Assembly (NCBI RefSeq): GCF_900009135.1
Contig: NZ_LT797701.1
Coordinates: forward strand, 368,242 to 432,241
Length of the DNA: 64,000 nucleotides
Source: Planktothrix sp. PCC 11201
GTDB taxonomy: Bacteria > Cyanobacteriota > Cyanobacteriia > Cyanobacteriales > Microcoleaceae
Direction: 5' to 3'
Position 1 is the stretch's first letter, and every line of letters starts with the position of its first letter. A program made the translations under genes and the position numbers. The notes under the pieces are model-generated. The model was not told where the DNA came from and did not search any database. It was given only the letters and a program-made list of their open reading frames with translations. Of the stretch, positions 44,220 through 52,229 are shown one piece after another.

Positions 44220-44888
44220 ATGAATTGGCAGCAAATGCTCCCTGGAAAACTAAAGACCCAACTCAAGCCCCAGGTGATCGCCGGAATGGTGTTATTAACC
44301 CTAGCATTTTCGGTTGTGATTGGTAGCCAAAGTTGGGCAAGAAATAAAATTAGAAGTGATTATGAAACCAAATTATTTAATGCAGCTTTAGGATTTACCC
44401 TGTATTTTGAAGGAGGATTCAGTGATCATCCCTCCGATATTGGGGGCAGAACCTATCGAGGAATTACCCAGGCGGAATATAATGTCTATCGTTCTAATCG
44501 AGGATTACCCGGCTTAGATGTGAGTCAAATGTCTGAGACAGAATTAATTGAAATTTATAATAGCTATTGGCAAGGAAGTGAGGCTGCAAAAATGCACCCA
44601 TCCCTCGCTATTGTGATGTTTGATACTTCTGTTAACTTCGGAATTAATAACTCAATTACGTTTTTACAACAAGCATTAGGATTACCACAAACCGGAGTAT
44701 TTGATCCAGAAACCAGGGAAGCCTTAGAACGCGGAAATAACCAATACACAGCCCTACAAATTATTAATGAACGAATTTTATATCGTTATAAACGGGTTCA
44801 AGAAAATCCCAGTCAAATGGCATTTTTTCACGGTTGGTTAAGTCGAGATTATAGTTTATGGGGTTATGTAGAAAAGATTAAAAATTAA
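44220..44888 (+). CDS. GH108-type N-acetylmuramidase with PG-binding domain
   Basis: A 222-residue membrane-anchored peptidoglycan hydrolase. An N-terminal helix (VIAGMVLLTLAFSVVIGSQ) sends the rest out. The catalytic Glu is in LYFEGGFSDHPSDIGGRTYRG cut by the GH108 pattern E-GG, with the partner block TYRGITQAEYN. The C-terminal half (MFDTSVNFGINNSITFLQQ and TGVFDPETREAL) is the linked PG_binding_3 domain. Related proteins occur as phage lysins, but no other phage gene is near and the N-terminal anchor suggests a cell-wall role. I choose the ATG at 44220 over the TTG at 44163. Confidence 0.87.
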   Translation: MNWQQMLPGKLKTQLKPQVIAGMVLLTLAFSVVIGSQSWARNKIRSDYETKLFNAALGFTLYFEGGFSDHPSDIGGRTYRGITQAEYNVYRSNRGLPGLDVSQMSETELIEIYNSYWQGSEAAKMHPSLAIVMFDTSVNFGINNSITFLQQALGLPQTGVFDPETREALERGNNQYTALQIINERILYRYKRVQENPSQMAFFHGWLSRDYSLWGYVEKIKN

Positions 44889-44961
44889 GGCTTAAAAGTC
44901 TCCAAACTCAACAGGACTTACGCAAGGACGCTATATATATTATGATCTGTTTCTCTCTCCA

Positions 44962-45002
44962 TCAAACATTGCCTAAATTGAACCCAACTAGGCAATGTTT
45001 GA
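44962..45002. repeat. 14-bp perfect inverted repeat
   Basis: TCAAACATTGCCTA (44962-44975) pairs fully with TAGGCAATGTTTGA (44989-45002) around a 13-base loop. It lies between the muramidase and the convergent EF-hand gene. No T-run follows on either side. It may mark the edge of an inserted segment or be an RNA hairpin. Confidence 0.7.
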
Positions 45003-45122
45003 AAGACATAAATACATTGCTACTTTACAAAACTTTACGTCGTGATAAATTTTGCGCGTATCTTGTCTTTACCCCGTTTTGGCGTTACTTCTGCCGCTGT
45101 GTACTAGTCTATCTTGTGCCGG

Positions 45123-45683
45123 TTAGGAATCAAGCGGGCCTAGCAACAAGCTTCCAATCGATTGCGGGTCTTCGTTGAAGTAGTATTCGCGGATAGCCTC
45201 CACCATTTCATCGGTGGTGATATAGCCGCTGCCATCCTTATCGACCAGGCGGAAAGCCACAAGTGTATCGGCCTTTGGCACGTTGATCAACGTATGCATC
45301 CAAAGTTCATATTCCTCTAAACTTTGACGACCATCGCCATCGACATCGGCGATTTCCATGACCGCCTCGCAAAACGGACGATAGCCTTGCTCAAAGTTTT
45401 CAGGGGTTACAAGCATACTGTTGGAAAATGCATTCTTGTATTCGGCTTCGCTGATCCGACCATCGCCATCGACATCGGCAGTGGTGACAAGACGCTGCCA
45501 AAGTTGCATGGTGAGGTCATATAACCTCTGTCGCGCTGCGGAATCAGGCCCATGACCAAATGCCTCGCACATCCTGGCAACAGCCTGCTCGAAATCTGTT
45601 TTCTCGACGTAGCCATTGCCATCAAAGTCGTATCCTTTAAAACGTCGAGCGAGCTTTTTATTGAGAAATGGTGAAATGTTCAT
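45123..45683 (-). CDS. Four-EF-hand calcium-binding protein
   Basis: A 186-residue soluble protein with four full EF-hand loops starting at Asp19 (DFDGNGYVEKTD), Asp70 (DVDGDGRISEAE), Asp113 (DVDGDGRQSLEE) and Asp148 (DKDGSGYITTDE). All have the Ca2+ ligands at positions 1, 3, 5 and 12. The helix spacing resembles calerythrin-type sarcoplasmic calcium-binding proteins, best known in actinobacteria. The base composition is visibly richer in G+C than the genes around it, so transfer is likely. AAGGAG precedes the ATG. It is divergent from the salicylate synthase gene. Confidence 0.92.
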   Translation of the reverse strand: MNISPFLNKKLARRFKGYDFDGNGYVEKTDFEQAVARMCEAFGHGPDSAARQRLYDLTMQLWQRLVTTADVDGDGRISEAEYKNAFSNSMLVTPENFEQGYRPFCEAVMEIADVDGDGRQSLEEYELWMHTLINVPKADTLVAFRLVDKDGSGYITTDEMVEAIREYYFNEDPQSIGSLLLGPLDS

Positions 45684-45832
45684 AAGAGATATTCTCCTTG
45701 TCGAGTTAAATGAATTAAGGTCAGTAACTTTGGACGACGAGGTAACGCATCCGCCACTCTACGAAAGCGTCGTTGCTCAAAATAGAGTTCCCATTTGGGG
45801 CCAGGGCGTTTTCATTGTCGGGGTAAAAAAGA

Positions 45833-45883
45833 AAATAAAAGTGATCTTCTTTCGGTAAAATCAAAAATAGATCACTTTTATTT
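45833..45883. repeat. 15-bp perfect inverted repeat in the divergent promoter region
   Basis: AAATAAAAGTGATCT (45833-45847) pairs with AGATCACTTTTATTT (45869-45883) with a 21-base spacer. It lies between the divergent EF-hand and salicylate synthase genes. The arms could be binding half-sites for a regulator or form an RNA hairpin. No regulator gene is adjacent. Confidence 0.7.
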
Positions 45884-46035
45884 AGTTTTAAAAAATTCAC
45901 GTTAAACAGTATAATTGAATACCTGAAGTTAGTCAATACTGTCAATTGCACCCCTGTTCAGTTTCATTTAAGTTGTAAAATAGTATAGAATAAATGGGTG
46001 CTTGTTCTCGTAACTATAAATTGCTAGAAAATATA

Positions 46036-47358
46036 ATGAGCGAAACACAAATATATGAGTACGAAGAAGTGTTTGTAACAGGGGAAATTCATCCTATTAT
46101 TGTGTTGCAAAATTTGCTTCAAGAAGGTATTATTTCTGACTATATTCTTTATCAAGATCAGGACGAAGTGCGTATTGCTGGCAATATCTTATTTAAAGTA
46201 TCAGTAAGCTGCGAGGCTGTCTCATTAGAAGATACAGAAAAAAAGCTGTCAGTCCCTATTAGCGATCCATTTAAACAAGTAGAATCCTTATTAGCATCTT
46301 TGCCAATTAGAGATTGGACGGCTTATGGCTATATTGCTTTTGATATAGTTCGCTTCTACTCAAGCTACTCCAAAGCAATACAGCAACCACTTTTATGTTT
46401 TATTGTGCCAGAAACTGAAATTCACATTACTAAACAAAAAGTAAAAATTAAAAGCATAAAATCCCTAGATAAAATCAAAAAAACGTTATTGGTTAATAGC
46501 CAATTAACAGAGTTCGTTCCCACACCCATATCGATTAATGTTACTGATAACGAGCAGGAATGTTATCAAAGTAAAGTAGATGTTCTCATTCAAGCTATTC
46601 AAGCAGGTAAATTACAAAAAGCCATACTTTCTCGTTATGTAAAGCTCAAAGGAGATCTGGATGTTATTAAAACTTATATAGCCGGAACGAAACTTAATAA
46701 CTCTGCCCGTTCATATTGTCTGAATATAGGAGATGTAAGTGCTGTAGGATTTAGTCCCGAAATATTGATGCAAATAGACAATCAAGGATTTGTTACTACT
46801 AATCCGTTGGCAGGCACCCGGCGACGGGGTGAAAACTCGCAAGAAGATGCTCGCCTGTATAGTGAATTATTTACCAATGCTAAAGAGGTTAAGGAACACG
46901 CGCTCTCCGTCGAACTTGCTCAACAAGAGATAGCCAAACTTTCTGTACCTGGAACAGTTAAAATATTTGATTTTATGCAGGTCAAGAAATACCGCTATGT
47001 ACAGCATTTGTCATCGCGAGTGAGCGGTCAGTTAAAACCAAAGAAAACTTTATGGGATGCTCTGAAGGTTTTATTTCCAGGCATTACTGTGTCCGGTATT
47101 GATAAAAGTGAGGCGTTGGAATGGATAGCTCGCCTAGAAGACGAGCCACGAGGTATTTATGCAGGTGCTATTGGTTGGATAAACAGCGCTGGACTAGTAG
47201 ATTTAGCGATCGCCATCCGCTCCGTCTATCAATATGATGACTGGATTTACCTAAATGCTGGAGCAGGTATAGTAGCAGAATCACTCCCGGAACAAGAGTA
47301 CATGGAGTCTGTTAACAAAATGAACACCATGTTATGCTGTCTGGTATTAAAGTATTAA
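46036..47358 (+). CDS. Salicylate synthase (chorismate-utilising, Irp9/MbtI type)
   Basis: A 440-residue chorismate-binding enzyme. The C-terminal catalytic half has all usual blocks: KLQKAILSRYVKLKG, GFSPEILMQID with the Mg-binding Glu, NPLAGTRRRGEN, ELFTNAKEVKEHALSVELA, HLSSRVSGQL, a FPGITVSGIDKSEAL loop, and YAGAIGWINSAGLVDLAIAIR ending NAGAGIVAES. The GTR and TVSGI text fit MbtI/Irp9 salicylate synthases, which convert chorismate via isochorismate to salicylate and pyruvate, better than MenF or TrpE. No siderophore synthetase is in the window. I choose 46036 (MSETQIY); a frame opens at 45994. Confidence 0.78.
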   Translation: MSETQIYEYEEVFVTGEIHPIIVLQNLLQEGIISDYILYQDQDEVRIAGNILFKVSVSCEAVSLEDTEKKLSVPISDPFKQVESLLASLPIRDWTAYGYIAFDIVRFYSSYSKAIQQPLLCFIVPETEIHITKQKVKIKSIKSLDKIKKTLLVNSQLTEFVPTPISINVTDNEQECYQSKVDVLIQAIQAGKLQKAILSRYVKLKGDLDVIKTYIAGTKLNNSARSYCLNIGDVSAVGFSPEILMQIDNQGFVTTNPLAGTRRRGENSQEDARLYSELFTNAKEVKEHALSVELAQQEIAKLSVPGTVKIFDFMQVKKYRYVQHLSSRVSGQLKPKKTLWDALKVLFPGITVSGIDKSEALEWIARLEDEPRGIYAGAIGWINSAGLVDLAIAIRSVYQYDDWIYLNAGAGIVAESLPEQEYMESVNKMNTMLCCLVLKY

Positions 47359-47442
47359 TCAATCCCAGCCATTCATGACAGGGAATAGGGAACGCCGGAT
47401 CTGGGAACAGAAATAATACTTCTGGCTCTTTCATATCAGTAT

Positions 47443-47474
47443 TAAAATGTTACAACCTATTTAGGATTGCTATA
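47443..47474. repeat. 32-bp dispersed repeat, copy 1
   Basis: This segment between the salicylate synthase and methyltransferase genes is the reverse complement of 54970-55001 with one difference over 32 bases. It includes CAACCTATTTAGGATTGC. It lies 19 bases before the methyltransferase start and so may carry part of its promoter. Confidence 0.8.
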
Positions 47475-47492
47475 GTATCTTCTAAAAACGTT

Positions 47493-48296
47493 ATGCAAAA
47501 TATAGCCCTGGGATTTCAATCTCCCGAAAAAATCACCGAACAAAAATTTTTATTTGACTTTCTAGATAAATGTGACGAAATAGATTCTGTGCGTGTATGC
47601 AAGCAGAAAATCATTAATTATTTAGACATTAAAGAAGGTGATTGCGTTTTAGATGTAGGGTGCGGAATCGGTCAGGAAGTACAACGTATAAAACAAATTG
47701 TTGGGAAGAATGGTTTGGTTGTGGGAGTCGATAAAAGTGAGTTAATGATTGAGGAGGCCAAGAAAAGAGCAGATAAATTAAATCTGTCAGTCAAGTATTC
47801 TGTAGCTGATGCCAACTCTCTCCAGATGAATGATAATAGCTTTGATGCTTGTCGGGCAGAACGAGTTTTATTATTCCTAGAAAACCCCAAGAATGCAGTT
47901 GAGGAAATGATTCGTGTATTGCGTCCTGGCGGAAAAATTGCCATCTTTGATTTTTACTTAGACGGCACTTTTGTTAACTCGGCTTTTCCCGCTTTAACTC
48001 GCAAAATTGTAGGCTTCATATCGGACAGTTTTCCCAATGGATTAATAGGTTGTAAACTCCCAGAAATATTTGCCGAATTAGGTTTAACCAACATCACTTT
48101 TGTTCCCCACACTAATCTGGCACCATACGATTTCTTTATGTGGGTTTGTCATGGACTTTTAGAGCAAGCGATTCACCAAAAAGTCATATCAGAATCCGAA
48201 TTAAATCAATGGGTAAATCAGTTAAAAAAACTGCACAACCAAGGGAGTTTTTTAGCAGGTTTTCCAGGTTTTATTGTGACTGGTCAAAAAAAATAA
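47493..48296 (+). CDS. Class I SAM-dependent methyltransferase
   Basis: A 267-residue methyltransferase of the UbiE/COQ5-like Methyltransf_11 type. The SAM-binding motif I is VLDVGCGIGQEV near residue 55, motif post-I GVDKSELMIEEA, motif II DANSLQMNDNSFDACRAERV, and motif III LRPGGKIAIFDF. The acceptor is unknown. It follows the salicylate synthase in the same direction, 134 bases on, so methylation of salicylate or of a product made from it is a fair guess. The ~130 C-terminal residues, which set specificity, match nothing I know. Confidence 0.85.
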   Translation: MQNIALGFQSPEKITEQKFLFDFLDKCDEIDSVRVCKQKIINYLDIKEGDCVLDVGCGIGQEVQRIKQIVGKNGLVVGVDKSELMIEEAKKRADKLNLSVKYSVADANSLQMNDNSFDACRAERVLLFLENPKNAVEEMIRVLRPGGKIAIFDFYLDGTFVNSAFPALTRKIVGFISDSFPNGLIGCKLPEIFAELGLTNITFVPHTNLAPYDFFMWVCHGLLEQAIHQKVISESELNQWVNQLKKLHNQGSFLAGFPGFIVTGQKK

Positions 48297-48375
48297 TCTA
48301 AAGATAAATGCGTTATTTCTATTACTTCGTCATACTATTCAGTGATTGATTATAAGTCCTGCTCAAGTAAAAAGA

Positions 48376-48394
48376 GGGTTGGGAGACCCAACCC
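48376..48394 (-). terminator. Terminator of the CsbD-like gene
   Basis: GGGTTGGG and CCCAACCC form an 8-bp stem with a 3-base loop. Read on the minus strand it is followed by CTCTTTTTAC. It lies 29 bases after the csbD-like stop and also between convergent genes, so it may serve both. Confidence 0.75.
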
Positions 48395-48422
48395 CTACGA
48401 TAATATAATTTGATTTTCTGGT

Positions 48423-48659
48423 TTAGTCCAATTTTTTTTTCACGCCATCGAGTGCATCGTTAGTCGCATTTTTCACCCCATCAATTAGGTTTTTAGCCTT
48501 ATCTTTGAGATCGGCTGCTGCATTCATAGCTTCTGCTTGTATTTGTTTGGCTTCCCCTTCCGCTTTGAGTTGGTTGTCACCCGTTAAATCACCCGCAGCG
48601 GTTTTTAATTTGCCTTCGACATCTGTAGCCGCAGCTTTGATTCTATCTTCTATGCTCAT
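48423..48659 (-). CDS. CsbD-like stress protein
   Basis: A 78-residue protein starting MSIEDRIKAAATDVEGKLK, with the CsbD core AAGDLTGDNQLKAEGEAKQ followed by an amphipathic Ala/Lys-rich helix. Members are abundant in stressed cells, but the function is unknown. The ATG at 48659 has AGGA about 10 bases upstream; a longer frame begins at 48698. A hairpin terminator follows. Confidence 0.88.
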   Translation of the reverse strand: MSIEDRIKAAATDVEGKLKTAAGDLTGDNQLKAEGEAKQIQAEAMNAAADLKDKAKNLIDGVKNATNDALDGVKKKLD

Positions 48660-48788
48660 AATTGTTTTTTCCTGAAGGATAGTAAAGTGATTGTTCAAAA
48701 TTTAAACAGAAAATTGTTCAAAATGATAGGTTATTCCGATCCTTTTTTGCTAACATTTGTGAACTAATCCATCGGTTTTGAACGTTAT

Positions 48789-49139
48789 CTAGTAGGGAGC
48801 CGTATCCCAATAGACATAAATTGACTCCTGGGCTAACCGATAAATTTGCCCTTTGTCGTCCAAACCAGCTTGACGATAGGCGGCTTGACCATTTTGGTCT
48901 ACATAGTTACCCGGTTTATTCTTTACGGGGCGAAGGTCATAGCGTTTGCCATCTTTGAGTTGAATACCGACAGCGCCCTGACGCTGAGAAAAGGTACATA
49001 GCCCGGAAGATGAGGCTTTATCTTCTCCTTTGGGGTAAACATCACAGCGCGCCTTTACGGTGTCTGCTTTGGCAACCATGGCGGTACCCAGAATGGTCAA
49101 AGACAGGAGTGCTGCAAAAACAGAGGTCTGAACTTTCAT
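48789..49139 (-). CDS. Secreted hypothetical protein
   Basis: A 116-residue protein with a signal peptide (VFAALLSLTILGTAMVAKA, cut before DTVKARC). The mature domain is small and beta-rich with two Cys (KARCDVYP and SGLCTFSQ) and the text YDLRPVKNKPGNYVDQNG. It resembles short periplasmic proteins of cyanobacteria without known role. Confidence 0.72.
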   Translation of the reverse strand: MKVQTSVFAALLSLTILGTAMVAKADTVKARCDVYPKGEDKASSSGLCTFSQRQGAVGIQLKDGKRYDLRPVKNKPGNYVDQNGQAAYRQAGLDDKGQIYRLAQESIYVYWDTAPY

Positions 49140-49165
49140 AATTCTTGTGTTTTAAAAACAAAATC

Positions 49166-49195
49166 GCCCCTACATTCAATTCAATTTGTAGGGGC
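49166..49195 (-). terminator. Terminator of hemL
   Basis: GCCCCTACA (49166-49174) and TGTAGGGGC (49187-49195) form a 9-bp stem. On the minus strand the stem is followed by GATTTTGTTTTT, a T-rich run. It lies 8 bases after the hemL stop. Confidence 0.82.
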
Positions 49196-49203
49196 AGAAA
49201 AAA

Positions 49204-50499
49204 TTATAAACTAGACATGACTTCTCTAGCCGCTGCTAAGGTTTGATCAATGTCTTCATCCGTATGGGCTAAAGAGGTAAACCCGGCTTCAAATTGAGAG
49301 GGGGCTAAATAGATTCCTCGCTCTAACATTCCCCGATGAAAACGACTAAATTTGGCTAAATCAGATTTTTTAGCATCTTCATAATTGTGGACTGGCCCTG
49401 GAGTAAAGAATAAACCAAACATTCCACTAATTTGACCTCCACAGGCTGCATGACCAGTTTCTTTGGCTATTTGTAACAAACCAACACTTAATTTTTTGGT
49501 GATTTTATCCAAATATTCATAGGTTCCCTGTTTTTGCAATAACTCCAAGGTTTTGATGCCTGCGGTCATCGCTAAGGGATTTCCCGATAGGGTTCCCGCT
49601 TGATACATCGGGCCAGCCGGAGCCACCATGGACATAATATCCCGCCGTCCGCCATAGGCCCCCACGGGTAAACCGCCACCAATGACTTTTCCCAAGGTCG
49701 TTAAGTCTGGTATCACCCCGAATTTCTCCTGCACCCCGCCATAGGCAATGCGAAACCCGGTCATCACCTCGTCAAACACCAATAAAGCCCCATTTTCCCG
49801 AGTTAGCACCCGCAACCCTTCCAAAAATCCGCCATCGGGAGGAATAAAGCCAGCGTTGCCTACAATCGGTTCTAGGATGACTCCGGCAATTTCACCTGGA
49901 TTTTCCTTAAATAGCTGTTTGACGGCTTCTAGGTCATTGTAGGGGGCGGTGAGGGTACTAATAGTAACGGATTTAGGAACCCCAGGAGAATCCGGTAAAC
50001 CTAATGTGGCGACCCCGGAACCAGCTTTTACCAGGAACATATCCCCGTGCCCGTGATAGCAACCTTCAAATTTAATCAGTTTCTCCCGTCCAGTGAAGGC
50101 ACGCATCAAGCGCAAGACCGATAAACAGGCTTCGGTTCCTGAATTGACAAATCGTACCATTTCCACGCTGGGAACCGCATCAATCACCATTTCTGCCAAA
50201 ATATTCTCTAATAGGCAGGGAGCCCCGAAACTGGTACCTTTTTCTAAGGCTTCTTTCAGGGCGTTGATCACCTCGGGATGGGCATGACCGCAAATAGCCG
50301 GCCCCCAAGAGCCAACATAATCAATATACTGATTGCCGTCCACATCCCAAGCATAGGCGCCTTTGACGCGATCAAAAACAATGGGTTGTCCCCCGACGGA
50401 CTTAAACGCCCGCACGGGAGAATTCACACCCCCCGGCATGATTTTTTGGGCGGCGGCAAAGATTTCTTCTGATTTTGTAGTTGTTAAGGGTAGGGTCAC
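49204..50499 (-). CDS. hemL: Glutamate-1-semialdehyde 2,1-aminomutase
   Basis: A 431-residue PLP enzyme that moves the amino group in glutamate-1-semialdehyde to give 5-aminolevulinate, the last step of the C5 route to chlorophyll, heme and bilins. Visible marks are [14 protein letters not shown] at the start, [33 protein letters not shown], and the PLP-Lys in [18 protein letters not shown]. Its length is the family standard. It stands alone with a good terminator at 49166-49195. Confidence 0.97.
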   Translation of the reverse strand: MTLPLTTTKSEEIFAAAQKIMPGGVNSPVRAFKSVGGQPIVFDRVKGAYAWDVDGNQYIDYVGSWGPAICGHAHPEVINALKEALEKGTSFGAPCLLENILAEMVIDAVPSVEMVRFVNSGTEACLSVLRLMRAFTGREKLIKFEGCYHGHGDMFLVKAGSGVATLGLPDSPGVPKSVTISTLTAPYNDLEAVKQLFKENPGEIAGVILEPIVGNAGFIPPDGGFLEGLRVLTRENGALLVFDEVMTGFRIAYGGVQEKFGVIPDLTTLGKVIGGGLPVGAYGGRRDIMSMVAPAGPMYQAGTLSGNPLAMTAGIKTLELLQKQGTYEYLDKITKKLSVGLLQIAKETGHAACGGQISGMFGLFFTPGPVHNYEDAKKSDLAKFSRFHRGMLERGIYLAPSQFEAGFTSLAHTDEDIDQTLAAAREVMSSL

Positions 50500-50639
50500 T
50501 CTGAGATAATCTCCTTGAACTGTATATAGTTTGGGTTAATGGACAAAAAGCAATATTCCGATCACTTTTACTGGGTATAGCCCAACCAACCAGATGATAT
50601 TGTAATCAAGTTAGGGATCTCGTTGTATTCGGTAAATTT

Positions 50640-51215
50640 ATGTCAACCTTAAAACCCTTAGAGTTAAGCCTGTCGAGTGAAATTGATACAATTCGTTACA
50701 ACGAAAACGGATTACTTCTGGCGATCATCCAAGATTGTTTAGAAGGAACGGTGTTAAATTGGGTTTGGATGAATCCAGAAGCCCTAGAAAAAACGATTAC
50801 ATCAAAACAGATTTGGTCTTGTCAAGAAACATCGATTGTGTTATGGAAGTCGGAAATAATGGTAAAGGAAATTCGTTACCATGATGATAGTCCGATGGTG
50901 ATTATTGGGGTGGAAGAACGGCATCAGGAGTTATCAGGAAATACGTTATCAGGGTTATTTGATATAATTTGCGATCGCCGGGATTATCCACAATTAGAAT
51001 CCTATACCTGTAAATTATTAGCGGGGGGAGATAATAAAATTCTCAAAAAAATTGGAGAAGAATCGGCTGAAGTAGTTATGGCTTGTAAGGATAATGAAAA
51101 AGATGCGATCGCCGGGGAAGTTGCGGATTTATTCTATCATACCTTAGTCGCCTTAGCTTATCACAATGTTGAGTTAAGAAATGTTTATCAAAAATTAGAA
51201 TCAAGACGAAAATAA
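50640..51215 (+). CDS. hisE: HisIE-like protein with degenerate HisI half
   Basis: A 191-residue protein. Residues ~110-191 are a complete phosphoribosyl-ATP pyrophosphatase (HisE) domain: CDRRDYPQLESYTCKLLAGG, KKIGEESAEVVMACKDN with the metal Glu cluster, and EVADLFYHTLVAL. The N-terminal half follows HisI at first (RYNENGLLLAIIQDCLEGTVL, WMNPEALEKT) but then lacks the SRSR...GETSG block, the CDxD metal motif (here YHDDSP) and the ACHTG...SCF zinc motif. It is ~20-25 residues shorter than normal HisIE. The cyclohydrolase step of histidine synthesis should therefore not be carried out by this copy. Confidence 0.85.
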   Translation: MSTLKPLELSLSSEIDTIRYNENGLLLAIIQDCLEGTVLNWVWMNPEALEKTITSKQIWSCQETSIVLWKSEIMVKEIRYHDDSPMVIIGVEERHQELSGNTLSGLFDIICDRRDYPQLESYTCKLLAGGDNKILKKIGEESAEVVMACKDNEKDAIAGEVADLFYHTLVALAYHNVELRNVYQKLESRRK

Positions 51216-51388
51216 TCATAAGTGGTGTGGCTATAATACACGAGTACCACTCATGGTTATAAAGCAGTCGCCACATCTATTAGGACATTCTTGAAAGTTA
51301 AAAGCTGCTCACAGTAAGTATTTACCTATAGCGAGATTGCCTATTCCCTATTGCTATAAGATGAATCTGGGGGACAAAACTTGAACTC

Positions 51389-52102
51389 TTAACCTTTAGG
51401 CGGTTGAGGACAAGTTCTCTGATTCCAGTCACATTGATAGAGATGTTGTTCTTGCCAACTGAGGGGAATTTCTAGTAAATCTCTGGTTCCCGTCATTCCT
51501 TGACCTAGAAACAATAATAAAGCAATACAATTTAAAACCGTATGGGTAATTCTCCAGCGATTTGATTGATAAATATCCGGGACAATTGCCAAGGAAAAAA
51601 TCATTAATAACGCTGCTGCTACCCCGTAATAGTAATGGGAGAATTGCCACTCATAACCCCGTCTAAACACCCCTTCCTGACATCCGATAAGCACAATTCC
51701 CATTCCGGCTAAAGTGGCAAAAACTCCTCGCCAAATCCGTTGATTGGGTTTAGCTCGATAGAGTAAAATTAGTGAAGCAATCGTGAGTACAAACATAAAA
51801 ATAATAAAAATAGCTTGAGGCATTTTCTCAGGGGATAAATCTTTAAAAACCCCCTTAAAATAAATTGAATACCCTAAAGCAACTAACGTAATTCCCACCA
51901 CCGAACCCGTTAACCACCGACCTATTTTTAAATGTTCTTGTCCAACATTCGCCGGAATTTTAGTTTTATTCTCTGATTCAGAACGATGTAAACGGCGTTG
52001 ACGGGTTTGCCATGCCATATATACAGAAATCCCGATTAAGGGAAACACAAAAACCACCGCCAACACGGGGTGGATTAATCCAATAATATCCTTAAATTCC
52101 AT
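51389..52102 (-). CDS. DUF4079 membrane protein
   Basis: A 237-residue protein with five or six membrane helices, starting with LIHPVLAVVFVFPLIGISVY. Further marks are HLKIGRWLTGSVVGITLVALGY, EWQFSHYYYG and HTVLNCIALLLFLGQGMTGTRDLLEIP, characteristic of the DUF4079 family seen in cyanobacteria and plastids. The conserved His residues within helices are like those of b-type heme proteins, but heme binding is a guess. It is divergent from glcE. Confidence 0.85.
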   Translation of the reverse strand: MEFKDIIGLIHPVLAVVFVFPLIGISVYMAWQTRQRRLHRSESENKTKIPANVGQEHLKIGRWLTGSVVGITLVALGYSIYFKGVFKDLSPEKMPQAIFIIFMFVLTIASLILLYRAKPNQRIWRGVFATLAGMGIVLIGCQEGVFRRGYEWQFSHYYYGVAAALLMIFSLAIVPDIYQSNRWRITHTVLNCIALLLFLGQGMTGTRDLLEIPLSWQEQHLYQCDWNQRTCPQPPKG

Positions 52103-52229
52103 AACGGTCTCCTAGAAAAAATTACCACCCATTGCTTGAATCCCCTTTTCCCTATTCCAGATTCTGGTGTTTTTTGTTATAGAATAGTTATAACTTAATT
52201 TTGCCTCAATCAATCTCTGAATTTTTTAA

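Noticed and set aside
44220-44888. Prophage because of the lysin-like muramidase
   Set aside because: No other phage gene is near, and the N-terminal membrane anchor fits a cellular wall enzyme.
44942-45178. 78-codon plus-strand frame
   Set aside because: It includes the 14-bp inverted repeat and runs into the 3' end of the EF-hand gene. Composition is not protein-like.
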